The notes below the pieces were generated by a model. The model had not been told where the DNA came from and searched no databases. It saw only the letters and a program-made list of their open reading frames with translations. Shown here piece after piece: positions 1 through 7,257 of a stretch of DNA of 10,378 nt. This stretch comes from a bacterium (GTDB lineage: Bacteria; Hydrogenedentota; Hydrogenedentia; Hydrogenedentiales; SLHB01), in the NCBI GenBank assembly GCA_024231375.1, contig JAAEQP010001583.1, positions 1 to 10,378 on the forward strand, written 5' to 3'. Each line of letters opens with the position of its first letter. The stretch's first letter is position 1. Both the position numbers and the translations under genes were made by a program.

Positions 1-104
1 GGCGTCGCTGGTGCTTCGGCGGCTAGGGCCGCAGTGCCGCCCACTGTGGCGGCCACGGCACAGGCGCTGGTACGGGTGATGAACTCGCGTCGGGTGTTCC
101 GCAT
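1..104 (-). CDS. N-terminus of a Tat-exported protein (partial, runs off the left edge)
   Basis: Only the first 34 residues are inside the window. They begin MRNTRREFITRTSACAVAA and continue as an Ala/Gly-rich hydrophobic stretch ending near LAAEAPAT. The TRREFI core fits the twin-arginine consensus (S/T-R-R-x-F-x), followed by a weakly hydrophobic h-region and a plausible A-x-A cleavage site (LAA or AAE), so the folded product should be exported by the Tat pathway. The ATG at 104-102 is supported by a strong AAGGAGG nine bases upstream. A TATCAT hexamer at 132-127 could be a -10 element, but no good -35 accompanies it and the leader would be very short. In planctomycete-like genomes such leaders often precede Gfo/Idh/MocA oxidoreductases, sulfatases or sugar-related proteins, but nothing here tells which. 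The gene diverges from the glycosidase remnant beside it. Confidence 0.75.
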   Translation of the reverse strand, partial: MRNTRREFITRTSACAVAATVGGTAALAAEAPAT

Positions 105-113
105 GTGGACAGT

Positions 114-120
114 CCTCCTT
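114..120 (-). promoter_or_regulatory. Shine-Dalgarno site of the Tat-signal gene
   Basis: The plus strand reads cctcctt, which is AAGGAGG on the minus strand, a full match to the anti-SD, nine bases before the ATG at 104. It is the strongest ribosome binding site in the window. It fixes the start of the partial gene and shows that gene is functional at its 5' end, unlike the neighbouring remnant. Confidence 0.8.
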
Positions 121-167
121 GCGGGCATGATAGCGGATGGCGAGGGCGTGTTCGAGTGGGGCGTGTG

Positions 168-912
168 GGAGATGTCGTGTACTGTGTGAACGAAACCCGC
201 AATTACTGCTAGCGGGCGAGGTCCTGCCGTTGGCTGCGCGGACTCCGGAGGCCTACCGCTCGCCGGAACTGTGGGGTCCCGAGACGGGTGAGGCGTTCGA
301 GCCGTCCTATGACCGCGTATTCGACAACGTGCGCGTACGGCTGGCGTTGAAGGCGCATCAGGCTGTTTTCCTGGTCTGCCGCAATGGGGAACGGGACCTC
401 CCCGCTTTCCCCTATCCCGGACGCGAAACGGAAGCCCTGGTGGTGGCGGTCCCTGGGAAGTCGCGCTTCCAGAAGGGGCAGGTGCGCCGACGGCACTGAC
501 GATGAACGAATTGCAGTCGCTGCACGAGTCAGACGACCCCGGTGTGAGGCACTTCAGCGGAATCGCCACCTACCGCGCCACGTTCGCCTGGGATGGTCCG
601 GCCGACGCGGCTGCCACGCTCGATCTGGGGCAGGTCGCCGAGGTGTGCCGGGTGCGGGTGAATGACCAGAATGCGGGGATCGGGTGGCATGAACCGTATC
701 GTTTCGACCTTGGCGGAAGACTGAAGCGAGGCGAGAACGCGATCAAGGTCGAGGTCGCCAACCTGTGGCATAACCGCATCGCCGGAGACGCCCGTCTGCC
801 GAAGGGAGACCGGGTGACCCGAGTTGTACCCGAGACACATTACGAACGCATGGGCGACGCGAAACTGGTGGCGTCGGGCCTTATCGGCCCGGTGCGTATC
901 CTGACGCACTGA
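168..912 (+). pseudogene. Decayed C-terminus of a GH106-like (alpha-L-rhamnosidase-type) glycoside hydrolase
   Basis: The stretch reads as the end of a large glycoside hydrolase with a C-terminal GH2-type sugar-binding jelly roll, as in GH106 rhamnosidases. Frame 3 (168 to about 195) gives GDVVYCVNETRN, like the family's 'YFVAN' segment, and soon hits a TAG. Frame 2 (about 200-450) gives SPELWGPETGE and AVFLVCR. Frame 1 (from 454) gives WEVALPEGAG, then DPGVRHFSGIATYRATF, NLWHNRIAGD and the ending GLIGPVRILTH with a stop at 910-912. The frame 2 to frame 1 switch lies at the C run 451-453 and is repaired by one added base (GTC CCN TGG). The family's catalytic domain, several hundred residues, is absent: upstream DNA is the divergent Tat gene. 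The fragment 502-912 is open from an ATG but would be only half of the module. The family name is from recalled motifs. One frameshift could be a sequencing error, but the truncation plus at least two frame changes favour a true pseudogene. Confidence 0.7.
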
Positions 913-1010
913 TGAACTGCGTCACCGCAAGGTGCCGACACATCGGGAAACCGGGCACCCACACTTGAGGGCCCTTTCGTCACCCCTGTCCCGGGAAGGC
1001 GGTTCGCCAA
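913..1010. other. Convergent intergenic spacer
   Basis: These 98 bases separate the ends of the glycosidase remnant and the epimerase gene. An inverted repeat GGTGCC/GGCACC (about 930-958) has a six-base stem but a 17-nt loop and no T tract on either strand. Short palindromes AGGGCCCT and TCCCGGGA also occur. None makes a convincing intrinsic terminator, and no RNA gene is seen. Confidence 0.5.
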
Positions 1011-1922
1011 TCACAACACAGATTGCACGTGGGTGCGAAGACCGTCTTCGAGGCGCGTGGCGGGCACGGGAAGACCACAGTCGCGGAGCTTGTCCAGACT
1101 GTAGGTGCGATGGCACAGGAACGACCGCTTGTCGGGGTTCTCGGCTAGGTAGGCTGACACGGGCACCTCTTCTACCTGCAAATCGACTTCCAGAATATCA
1201 GCGATGATTTGGTAGAAGTGTCGCGATTCCACGATGTCAGGACCCGCCGTCATGAAGATCTCGTCTGAGGCCTTGGGGTTCCCCGCACACCCGAGGGCGA
1301 TACGGGCCAAATCTCCCGCGTAGATGGGTTGTTGCAGAAAATGGCCACCGCCCACGAGCCTAAGCGGCGTGCCAGCGCGCAGGGTTTCGATAAGCGACGC
1401 GTCGCGACCGTGTTCGGGCAGGCACCCGAGAAGAGAGCCGGGTCCGTAGATGTGGCACGGACGAAGGATGGTCCACGCCATGGCGCCCGTGTCGCCGTTG
1501 ATGAACTCCAACTCGCACAAGCGCTTCTTCCCGCCGTACAACTCGCCAAGGAAATGGGGATTGTCTACGCTCTGGGGAAACGTGCGTTTCGACGGCTCGA
1601 ACACGAAATCGGTCGAAATGAACACGAAGTGCTTGGCGCGCTCGCAGAAGAGAATCACATCTTGCCTGGCATCCTCGGGATCGTAGCCGATGGAATCGAC
1701 AACCATATCCCACGTGTCAACGCCGGCCTCGGTGAGAGCGCGTTCGAGGGCGGCTGAATCGTGCCGGTCGGCTCTGAGGCCGGTGACGCCTTCGGGCAAT
1801 TCGCGTTCGCCTCGGGTGATGCCCCAGACGCGATGCCCCTGGCCCACGGCCAGGCGCGCCAAGGTACCGCTGACGAAACCGCTTGCGCCAATGAGAAGGA
1901 TGTTGAGAGGCGCGTTGGTCAT
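1011..1922 (-). CDS. NAD-dependent epimerase/dehydratase family protein (atypical extended SDR)
   Basis: This 303-aa protein has the extended short-chain dehydrogenase/reductase plan. A Rossmann dinucleotide motif GASGFVSG sits at residues 12-19 (GxxGxxG). A strand ending FVFISTDFVFE (99-109) carries Ser103 as the likely catalytic Ser. Tyr129 and Lys133 in YGGKK form the YxxxK pair. LRPCHIYGPG (153-162) and the QQPIYAGDLA segment (197-206) match the substrate-side signatures of nucleotide-sugar epimerases. Length is normal for the family, slightly short of GalE. No signal peptide is seen, so it is cytoplasmic. The likely chemistry is NAD(P)-dependent oxidation, epimerisation or reduction of a sugar or sugar nucleotide; the substrate is unknown. 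Its ATG overlaps the TGA of the gene upstream by four bases (ATGA) and no good SD precedes it, so translation is probably coupled. It is the last gene of the operon. Confidence 0.88.
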   Translation of the reverse strand: MTNAPLNILLIGASGFVSGTLARLAVGQGHRVWGITRGERELPEGVTGLRADRHDSAALERALTEAGVDTWDMVVDSIGYDPEDARQDVILFCERAKHFVFISTDFVFEPSKRTFPQSVDNPHFLGELYGGKKRLCELEFINGDTGAMAWTILRPCHIYGPGSLLGCLPEHGRDASLIETLRAGTPLRLVGGGHFLQQPIYAGDLARIALGCAGNPKASDEIFMTAGPDIVESRHFYQIIADILEVDLQVEEVPVSAYLAENPDKRSFLCHRTYSLDKLRDCGLPVPATRLEDGLRTHVQSVL

Positions 1923-2998
1923 GATTCGCTGGTTCCCAGAAACCCGTCGCTCCAGAAGACGGGGTCGTAGCCGTTATTCGTGACCCATTCCAGGGAAGCC
2001 TCGACCTTCTGCATGACGGTGGGCTGGTAGAGGTCGAGTTCCCGTCGGAAATACTGCTCATGAATGAGCAACTCGATCATCTCGCCGGTCTGAGGCGATT
2101 GAGCCCGGGCATCGAGCACGGCGGGGATGGCTTCGGCTTCGAATGCGTTGACCACACAAGGACAATGGACGAAGGTAACGCCCATGGCCGTGTCACGCCA
2201 GGCCGTGCGCGCGTTGCAGTGGGCCTGTTGCTCGGGAGTGAGGTAGTAGCCGGTAGTGCAGCCTCCTGCGCGCAGGTCGAACAGGCCGACCAACGTTTCG
2301 ATACCTCGGTCGCGCAGGGCGCGGACACCTTCGGCGGGGCATTCGGCCCAGTGGATGGTGGTGGTGGAGCCGAGCACGGCGTCACCCGCGAATCGGCGGA
2401 TATGGTCGGTGACGAGGTCGAAGTCGTGGGCCATCTGCGTATACGACGCGTTGCGGTAGGGCCGGTCGGGCTTGTCCTGCAGCGCGTGGAAGCTGAGGTG
2501 CAACCACGACGCGTTGGCTTCCCATTCGTCGCGCCACCGGTCGGGCATCTGGGTAAGGTCGAACCCATCGGTTTGGTAGTAGATGTTGATGTGAACCTTG
2601 GTTCCGAAACGCGCGTGCATGTCGCGCAGGAACCCGAGATACCAGTGGTCGAACAAGGAAGGGTACTGGCCGGAATTCGACCCAAGGTCCTTCAGGAACA
2701 GAATGTTGTCGTCCATGGAGAACCGGTACCGTTTCCGGCTGCCACGATTCCACGAGACTTCGATGGCCTGGGGTTCAGCGCCGGTGGCAATGGTGATGGT
2801 GTTGTGCCGGGCGGTGAGTTGCGCCTCACACTCGAAGGCGTCCCCTTGGCGTCGTGCATCGATTCCGTTGACGGTGACCGTATCGTTGACCGGGGCGACG
2901 CCGCGCACGACGATCGCGAGCGCGTCCGAGGTCTCTTCGCCATCGTGGCGATGGAGAATGTCTCCGTCGAGCGGGAAATCCAGCCGGAACTTCGTCAT
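1919..2998 (-). CDS. Polysaccharide-deacetylase-like protein with N-terminal Ig-like domain
   Basis: The 359-aa product starts MTKFRLDFPLDGDILHRHDG. Residues 1-82 look like a small beta-sandwich (VTVNGIDARRQGDAFECEA, then an NTITI strand). From about 90 on, the order of motifs recalls the NodB/polysaccharide deacetylase (TIM-like) superfamily: SMDDN (Asp96-Asp97), then an HLSFH pair (His167, His171) resembling the metal-binding H-x-x-x-H, then His216-Trp217, and a late LLIHEQYF (His313). The substrate and whether it truly deacetylates are unknown. No signal peptide is visible, which is unusual if the target were cell-wall glycan. I chose ATG 2998; a TTG at 3010 is in frame but less likely, and a run of seven G lies between the two. 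The gene begins 20 nt after the propeller gene and ends in a 4-nt overlap with the epimerase. Superfamily placement is moderately secure and exact function is not. Confidence 0.72.
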   Translation of the reverse strand: MTKFRLDFPLDGDILHRHDGEETSDALAIVVRGVAPVNDTVTVNGIDARRQGDAFECEAQLTARHNTITIATGAEPQAIEVSWNRGSRKRYRFSMDDNILFLKDLGSNSGQYPSLFDHWYLGFLRDMHARFGTKVHINIYYQTDGFDLTQMPDRWRDEWEANASWLHLSFHALQDKPDRPYRNASYTQMAHDFDLVTDHIRRFAGDAVLGSTTTIHWAECPAEGVRALRDRGIETLVGLFDLRAGGCTTGYYLTPEQQAHCNARTAWRDTAMGVTFVHCPCVVNAFEAEAIPAVLDARAQSPQTGEMIELLIHEQYFRRELDLYQPTVMQKVEASLEWVTNNGYDPVFWSDGFLGTSES

Positions 2999-3018
2999 AG
3001 GCCCCCCCAATGCGCGGC

Positions 3019-4257
3019 TTACTTGAAACAGTGGATGATGCCCGTGTCGGTGCTGGCGTAGAGGCGGCCGTTTGCGACGGCGAGACCATAGGCCCGCCCA
3101 TCGACGGCCACTGAGCCCGCGGATGACCCGTCGGCGACTGCGTAGGCGGCGACCGAGTCCTGCCCGCCCGCCAGGAGCACGTCGCCTGCCAGGATGAGCG
3201 TGAAGGGATGGTCCGCGGCGATGTTCCAGAGCTGGTTCGAGGAGGCACGGTCGACGGCCACAAGATTGGTGTCACTGAGCACGTAGGCGCGGTCTTCGGT
3301 GACGACCATGGAGACCGCGCCTTCAAAGGAGGCGATCTTGTCGCGGGTCTCGGCGTTGCTCACGGTAATCCAGCCCTGCTTGTTGCCGGGCCCGTGGGCG
3401 ATCTGTTGGTCGGGCGTAAGGACGGCGAACACGCCGCCGCCGCCTTCGAGGGTGCCGAGACCTTCGCCGGTGTCGCGTTGGATGACCATGGGGGCGCTTC
3501 GGCCTTGGGGCACGTACAGCTTGGTGGGCGAGGCGAGAAACGCTCCTTCGATGGTGACTTGGTTCAGTGATTTGCGGAAGCGGCCCGGCCCTTCGACATG
3601 GCCCGTGGCAGCGTCCACCGCGCACAGGAACGACTCACGCCAGGGGACCAAACCGGCGCCGAAGTAGGCGGTGCCGGCGTCCACGAGCACGCCCGTGCGG
3701 CAGGGCCACATGGGGATGAGTTTGCCGTCGTTGGCGATTAGGCGGCCATCCTCGGTCGGCGTGTACTTCCAGATGAGTGCGCCATCCGCTACGTTGAGGC
3801 AGTAGGCGTACCCGTCGTCGGACCCGAAGTAGGCCTTGCCGTCGACAACGGTGGGCGTAATCCGAACGGGGCCGTCCGCATCAAACGACCAGCGGACGTC
3901 GCCGGATTCCGTGTCGAGACAGTAGACGCAGTCCTCGACCGACGATCCGAAGTATGCGGCATCGCCGACGACCGCCACGTAGAAGGCGGGGTCGTAGTTG
4001 CGCATGGATCGGAGTCCCTTGAGCCCGGCGTAGGCGTCCCACTTGGCGGGTCCGTGCCACGCAGGCATGGGCGGCGCGGGCGGCGTGTAGCGCCACTGTT
4101 CGGCCAAGGCCCCGATGTCGAGGGTTTCGGACGTGATTCCGCTTCGACGGTTGTCGTGGCGGTAGGTGGGCCAGTCGTCCGCGAAGGACGGCGACACCAG
4201 GGACGTCGCCAGGAGTGCGGCGATGAGAATCAGACAACCAGGGTTGAGTCGTATCAT
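3019..4257 (-). CDS. Secreted PQQ/BamB-like beta-propeller protein
   Basis: The product of 412 aa opens with a Sec signal peptide: Arg3, a hydrophobic core CLILIAALLATSLVS, and a probable cleavage after SFA (residue 26). The mature start DDWPTYRHDNRRSGIT (27-42) is the usual first blade of PQQ-type quinoprotein-like propellers (W-P-x-x-x-x-D-x-x-R-x-G). Blade repeats follow: AYFGSSVEDCVYCLDTESG, then AYFGSDDGYAYCLNVADG, AYFGAG, LYVPQG, AYVLSDTNLVAVDRASS, and the C-terminal RLYASTDTGIIHCF. There are about seven or eight blades, enough for a whole propeller. It should act outside the cytoplasm as a binding or scaffold domain; nothing shows that it binds PQQ. The ATG at 4257 has GAAGGA eleven bases upstream; an in-frame ATG at 4281 is an alternative that would add eight residues. 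It follows the larger propeller gene by 32 nt in the operon. Confidence 0.85.
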   Translation of the reverse strand: MIRLNPGCLILIAALLATSLVSPSFADDWPTYRHDNRRSGITSETLDIGALAEQWRYTPPAPPMPAWHGPAKWDAYAGLKGLRSMRNYDPAFYVAVVGDAAYFGSSVEDCVYCLDTESGDVRWSFDADGPVRITPTVVDGKAYFGSDDGYAYCLNVADGALIWKYTPTEDGRLIANDGKLIPMWPCRTGVLVDAGTAYFGAGLVPWRESFLCAVDAATGHVEGPGRFRKSLNQVTIEGAFLASPTKLYVPQGRSAPMVIQRDTGEGLGTLEGGGGVFAVLTPDQQIAHGPGNKQGWITVSNAETRDKIASFEGAVSMVVTEDRAYVLSDTNLVAVDRASSNQLWNIAADHPFTLILAGDVLLAGGQDSVAAYAVADGSSAGSVAVDGRAYGLAVANGRLYASTDTGIIHCFK

Positions 4258-4283
4258 GGTATGCGAAATCCTTCGTATCATGG
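4249..4283 (-). repeat. 11-bp direct repeat carrying two in-frame start codons
   Basis: TCGTATCATGG occurs at 4249-4259 and again at 4273-4283, 24 bp apart, and nothing further matches between the copies. On the minus strand each contains ATGATACGA, so the propeller gene has two in-frame ATGs (4281 and 4257) eight codons apart in near-identical surroundings. It may come from a small duplication at the gene start. Confidence 0.6.
4269..4274 (-). promoter_or_regulatory. Shine-Dalgarno site deciding the propeller gene start
   Basis: GAAGGA on the minus strand lies eleven bases before the ATG at 4257. The alternative ATG at 4281 has only GAAAGTGAGT ahead of it, and that overlaps the stop of the upstream gene. 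This favours 4257, which also gives the better signal peptide. The spacing is at the long end of normal. Confidence 0.5.
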
Positions 4284-4289
4284 CGCTAC

Positions 4290-7178
4290 TCACTTTCCGC
4301 GGGGCGCGAAGGCCAACGACGTTTCCATCCAACCGCCACAACTGCATCCGCCTCCGCCTTCGGGCGACAGAATCATGCCGCCACCCGCGACGGTGGTGAG
4401 CCAACAGCCCGGACGCAACCGCGTCCATGCGGTGACGTCGCCGGTATCGGGGTCCCACATGGCGATCTGGCGGCCCGAGCCACGGTACACGAGGGCGTGC
4501 TCGGTGGCGGCGTAGGTGGCGCATCCTTCGTGCCGGCCCATCGCCTCGGTCACGCGCTTGCCTGTGGCGATGTCGTAGCCGCAAGGTTCGAGAAAGATGG
4601 TGTCCGCGACCACAGCAGGATGCTGCATGTGGCCGCTGTGATCCCCGCCGGTCCAGTCGTGGGTGGCGTGCCACCTTGGCGCCCCGTTGGTATCTTCGAA
4701 GGCGTAGAGATGGTACTTGTCGTCGGACAGTGCGATGAACAAGGTATCTTTGGCGTGAACCAAGTAGAAGACCACAGTCCCGTCGATGGTGTCGAGGGGC
4801 TGTTCCCACAGTTTGGTGCCGGTTTGCGCGTCGAGGGCGACGAGGAACTGGTCCTGCCAGAGTTCCTTCATGCCGATACGGCCGGTGCCGGCGGCCGCGA
4901 CCTTGGGATGTCGGGATTCGACGAAGTAGAGACGGCGGGGCAGGTCGCGGCTGGGTTCGGCCACGACGATGGTGGTATTGATGACCGTGCCGCCCTTGTA
5001 GACCCACGTGCGCTTGAGCGTTTCCTTGTCGAGAGCGAACAGCGAATCGCTGCACACCTTGAAGGTGACGGGGCCCACCCGGTTGTCGTACCACCCGGCT
5101 TGAGCGGCGCCCCAGTAGTTGGTGTAGACGGACTCGGTCTTGACGGTGCTGCCGAACAGGATGTCGCCGGCCTGAGCAATGTAGCCCCAGTCGCGAGCGC
5201 CAGCGTCCTGGTCGGACTCAAGCACGTGTGCCAAGGCGCCTGTGGCCGCGTCGATCAGCCAGCACGCGTCGCCCACGGCCGCGTAGACAAACCGTCCATC
5301 GGTACACCAGTTGCTCGCGTCGCGCGGCATGTTGAACCGTTCGATGGACGGAATCTCCAATGACCAGAGAATCGCGCCGTTGTAAGCGTCTTGCGCGATA
5401 AGGCGGTGCAAGCCCTGGGTGAAGAGGCGTCCATCGGCGAAGAGGGGCGCCGGAACGCGCGGGTTGCGGTCGACCATGGCGCGGGAACCGGGTCGGCCCA
5501 GCCACTGTACCTGAAGCGCATCGGTCCGGGTAGCGCCCATGAGGGTTTCTCCGCTCCGTGCGGAGTTGTCGGGGCGGCCATACTGATGGGTCCAGGAGCC
5601 TGCGCCTTCCACCGCGGCACGCGACAACAGAGCCCACACGCCGGACTCCTCGGATAGCGCGCATTTCATGCCGCTGTCACCCAGCCACGCGGCGATGTCG
5701 GTCGATGCCGGCTTGGCCGGGGCGGCGCCAGGCGCACCCAGACACGCCACGCCGCCCAAGGGGTGCAGAATCCGCGCGACCTCGGCGGCGGGCACGGGAC
5801 AAGCGCCTTCGGTGAGCATGCGGTCGGAGGCGATGAGATTGGCGAAGTACTCGGAGAAGGGCAGCGCGTCGTAGGACTCGACGGTGCGAAGGGTAACGCG
5901 GTGGCCGTAGACGCCTGCCGCCTTCAGGGCTTTCCGGCCCGATTGCACGGCCTCAGCATCCGTATCCATACCTATGATGAAGAGTTGCGTCCGTTTGGCC
6001 AGTTCGTAGGCCAACCGGCCTTCGGCGCAGCCCAACACGACGCAGTAGCCGCCTCCCTTCGGACCGGCGGCTGCGATACGGTCGGCGGCGGCCGTGTAGA
6101 CGGGCGCGAGCGCGTCGGACGGGTAGGGCGAGGGGCGGTCCGGGAGCGGCGGAAGCGTGTAGTTGAAGGCGGTGTCGCATTCGAAATCTTCGGTTCGCGC
6201 TTCGGAGCCGCTGGACGGGATCACGATCCGGTAGTAGTGGACCTCGTTGCGGCGGAGACCGTCGATGGCGATTTCGTGATCGGTTTTCGGCGTGGCGTCT
6301 TCGCGGCGCAACGTGTCGTCGCCGATGACATACTCAACGACCGAAGGCGCGGGCTCGTGGGTGCGCCAGCGGATGAGGGCGGCATCGGGTGCGGTGAACT
6401 GGAGCCAAGGGCCCAAGGCGACCTGGACCTTTTCAGGAAACAGGCCGGGACGGGCGAGGAAGTTGTCTTCGATGTCGTCGGCGGTCAAGGCACGTTTGTA
6501 GAGACGGACCTGCATGACGCGGCCTTCGCAGCGGAAGAATTCGTCGTCGTCGTGGTAGGCGCCGATGTCGAAGAAGGCGTGGTCCGGGTACAGGATGGGA
6601 CCAGACTGGTCGTCGGCGGTTCCGCGCAACTTGCCGTTCACGTAGATCTGCATGTCGACGCCATCGTACACACCGACCACGTGGTACCACTGGCCCAAGT
6701 CGAAAGGCACGCTGGCAGTGAGGTAGGTCATACGCCCGTCGCCGTCGTCGGCGCCCTTGGACGAAAGGCCGAAGGAGAAACTCGAATCCTTGTAGCCGAG
6801 AGTCCAGCCTTTCTCGAAGCCGCCGTTGTCCTGGAACGCGCCCAGGATGCCGCCCCACGGCGCGGCCTGATCGATCAGGACCCATGCCTCGGCGGTCATG
6901 GGACCTTCAGGGAGGCGTGTGTCTTCGAGTTTCTCGGAAATGGAGACGTGGGTCTTATTTCCGTCGAGGCGAAGTGACTCGGGATTCTTGGCGAATTTCT
7001 TCTTGCCGACGATCTCAGCGTCCGGGCCGCGCTTGGAGTCGAGGGTGTGCCCGTCGACGCGGTCGCGCGCGAAGACCCAGTCGCCGATGAGGCCCTGGGT
7101 GACGAGATCGCCATCGGCGGCGACCGCGGTCGCCGCGACGAGAAGCGACAGAACCAATAGGGGGGCGAAACGTTTCAT
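4290..7178 (-). CDS. Secreted multidomain protein: LamG, FN3/PAP-N-like, methyltransferase-like, PQQ-type propeller
   Basis: This 962-aa protein has a Sec signal peptide (residues 1-20, MKRFAPLLVLSLLVAATAVA). A LamG/concanavalin-like jelly roll follows (about 25-240, with MTAEAWV, WYHVVGVYDG, MQIYVNGK, FDIGAY and the closing YKRALTADDI). Residues 250-335 resemble a fibronectin III or purple-acid-phosphatase N-terminal domain (ALIRWRT, VVEYVIGD, EVHYYRIVI). Residues 360-525 look like a class I methyltransferase (VVLGCAEGRLAYELA, GMDTDAEAV, ILHPLGGVACLG). The rest (about 528-962) is a propeller with blade motifs such as DAYNGAILWSLEIPS and FVYAAVGDACWLIDAATG, closing with GGGGCSCGGW near the C-terminus. 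Acidic loop residues Asp405 and Asp407 are kept, but motif I is degenerate. The start at 7178 has AGAGGA ten bases upstream; in-frame codons up to 7286 give no signal peptide. It heads the operon. The likely role is extracytoplasmic glycan or ligand binding; whether the methyltransferase-like domain is active is unknown. Confidence 0.85.
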   Translation of the reverse strand: MKRFAPLLVLSLLVAATAVAADGDLVTQGLIGDWVFARDRVDGHTLDSKRGPDAEIVGKKKFAKNPESLRLDGNKTHVSISEKLEDTRLPEGPMTAEAWVLIDQAAPWGGILGAFQDNGGFEKGWTLGYKDSSFSFGLSSKGADDGDGRMTYLTASVPFDLGQWYHVVGVYDGVDMQIYVNGKLRGTADDQSGPILYPDHAFFDIGAYHDDDEFFRCEGRVMQVRLYKRALTADDIEDNFLARPGLFPEKVQVALGPWLQFTAPDAALIRWRTHEPAPSVVEYVIGDDTLRREDATPKTDHEIAIDGLRRNEVHYYRIVIPSSGSEARTEDFECDTAFNYTLPPLPDRPSPYPSDALAPVYTAAADRIAAAGPKGGGYCVVLGCAEGRLAYELAKRTQLFIIGMDTDAEAVQSGRKALKAAGVYGHRVTLRTVESYDALPFSEYFANLIASDRMLTEGACPVPAAEVARILHPLGGVACLGAPGAAPAKPASTDIAAWLGDSGMKCALSEESGVWALLSRAAVEGAGSWTHQYGRPDNSARSGETLMGATRTDALQVQWLGRPGSRAMVDRNPRVPAPLFADGRLFTQGLHRLIAQDAYNGAILWSLEIPSIERFNMPRDASNWCTDGRFVYAAVGDACWLIDAATGALAHVLESDQDAGARDWGYIAQAGDILFGSTVKTESVYTNYWGAAQAGWYDNRVGPVTFKVCSDSLFALDKETLKRTWVYKGGTVINTTIVVAEPSRDLPRRLYFVESRHPKVAAAGTGRIGMKELWQDQFLVALDAQTGTKLWEQPLDTIDGTVVFYLVHAKDTLFIALSDDKYHLYAFEDTNGAPRWHATHDWTGGDHSGHMQHPAVVADTIFLEPCGYDIATGKRVTEAMGRHEGCATYAATEHALVYRGSGRQIAMWDPDTGDVTAWTRLRPGCWLTTVAGGGMILSPEGGGGCSCGGWMETSLAFAPRGK

Positions 7179-7188
7179 GGGAAGCCGG

Positions 7189-7194
7189 TCCTCT
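7189..7194 (-). promoter_or_regulatory. Shine-Dalgarno site of the LamG/propeller gene
   Basis: AGAGGA on the minus strand is ten bases upstream of the ATG at 7178. It supports that start over the longer in-frame extension to 7286, which would put about 36 polar residues before the signal peptide. Confidence 0.65.
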
Positions 7195-7257
7195 TGTGTG
7201 TCGCGGGGGTCGTCGCGCCGTGGACGCACCGCGATTGGAGTATTCCTGCGCGTCCCA

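Noticed and set aside
930..958. Inverted repeat GGTGCC/GGCACC after the epimerase gene as a terminator
   Set aside because: The 17-nt loop, six-base stem and lack of a T tract make an intrinsic terminator unlikely.
2060..3061. Plus-strand open frame (333 codons) opposite the deacetylase-like gene
   Set aside because: It is antisense to a better-supported gene and has no domain motifs; GC skew by codon position explains it.
4258..5094. Upstream extension of the propeller frame beyond its signal peptide
   Set aside because: It overlaps the end of the 962-aa gene in another frame, is Arg/His-rich without motifs, and would bury the signal peptide in the middle of the protein.
5763..6977. Long plus-strand open frame (404 codons) opposite the LamG/methyltransferase-like region
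   Set aside because: It is antisense to a gene with a signal peptide and recognisable domains. Its translation is low-complexity Gly/Val/Arg without family motifs, as expected from GC-rich codon shadowing.
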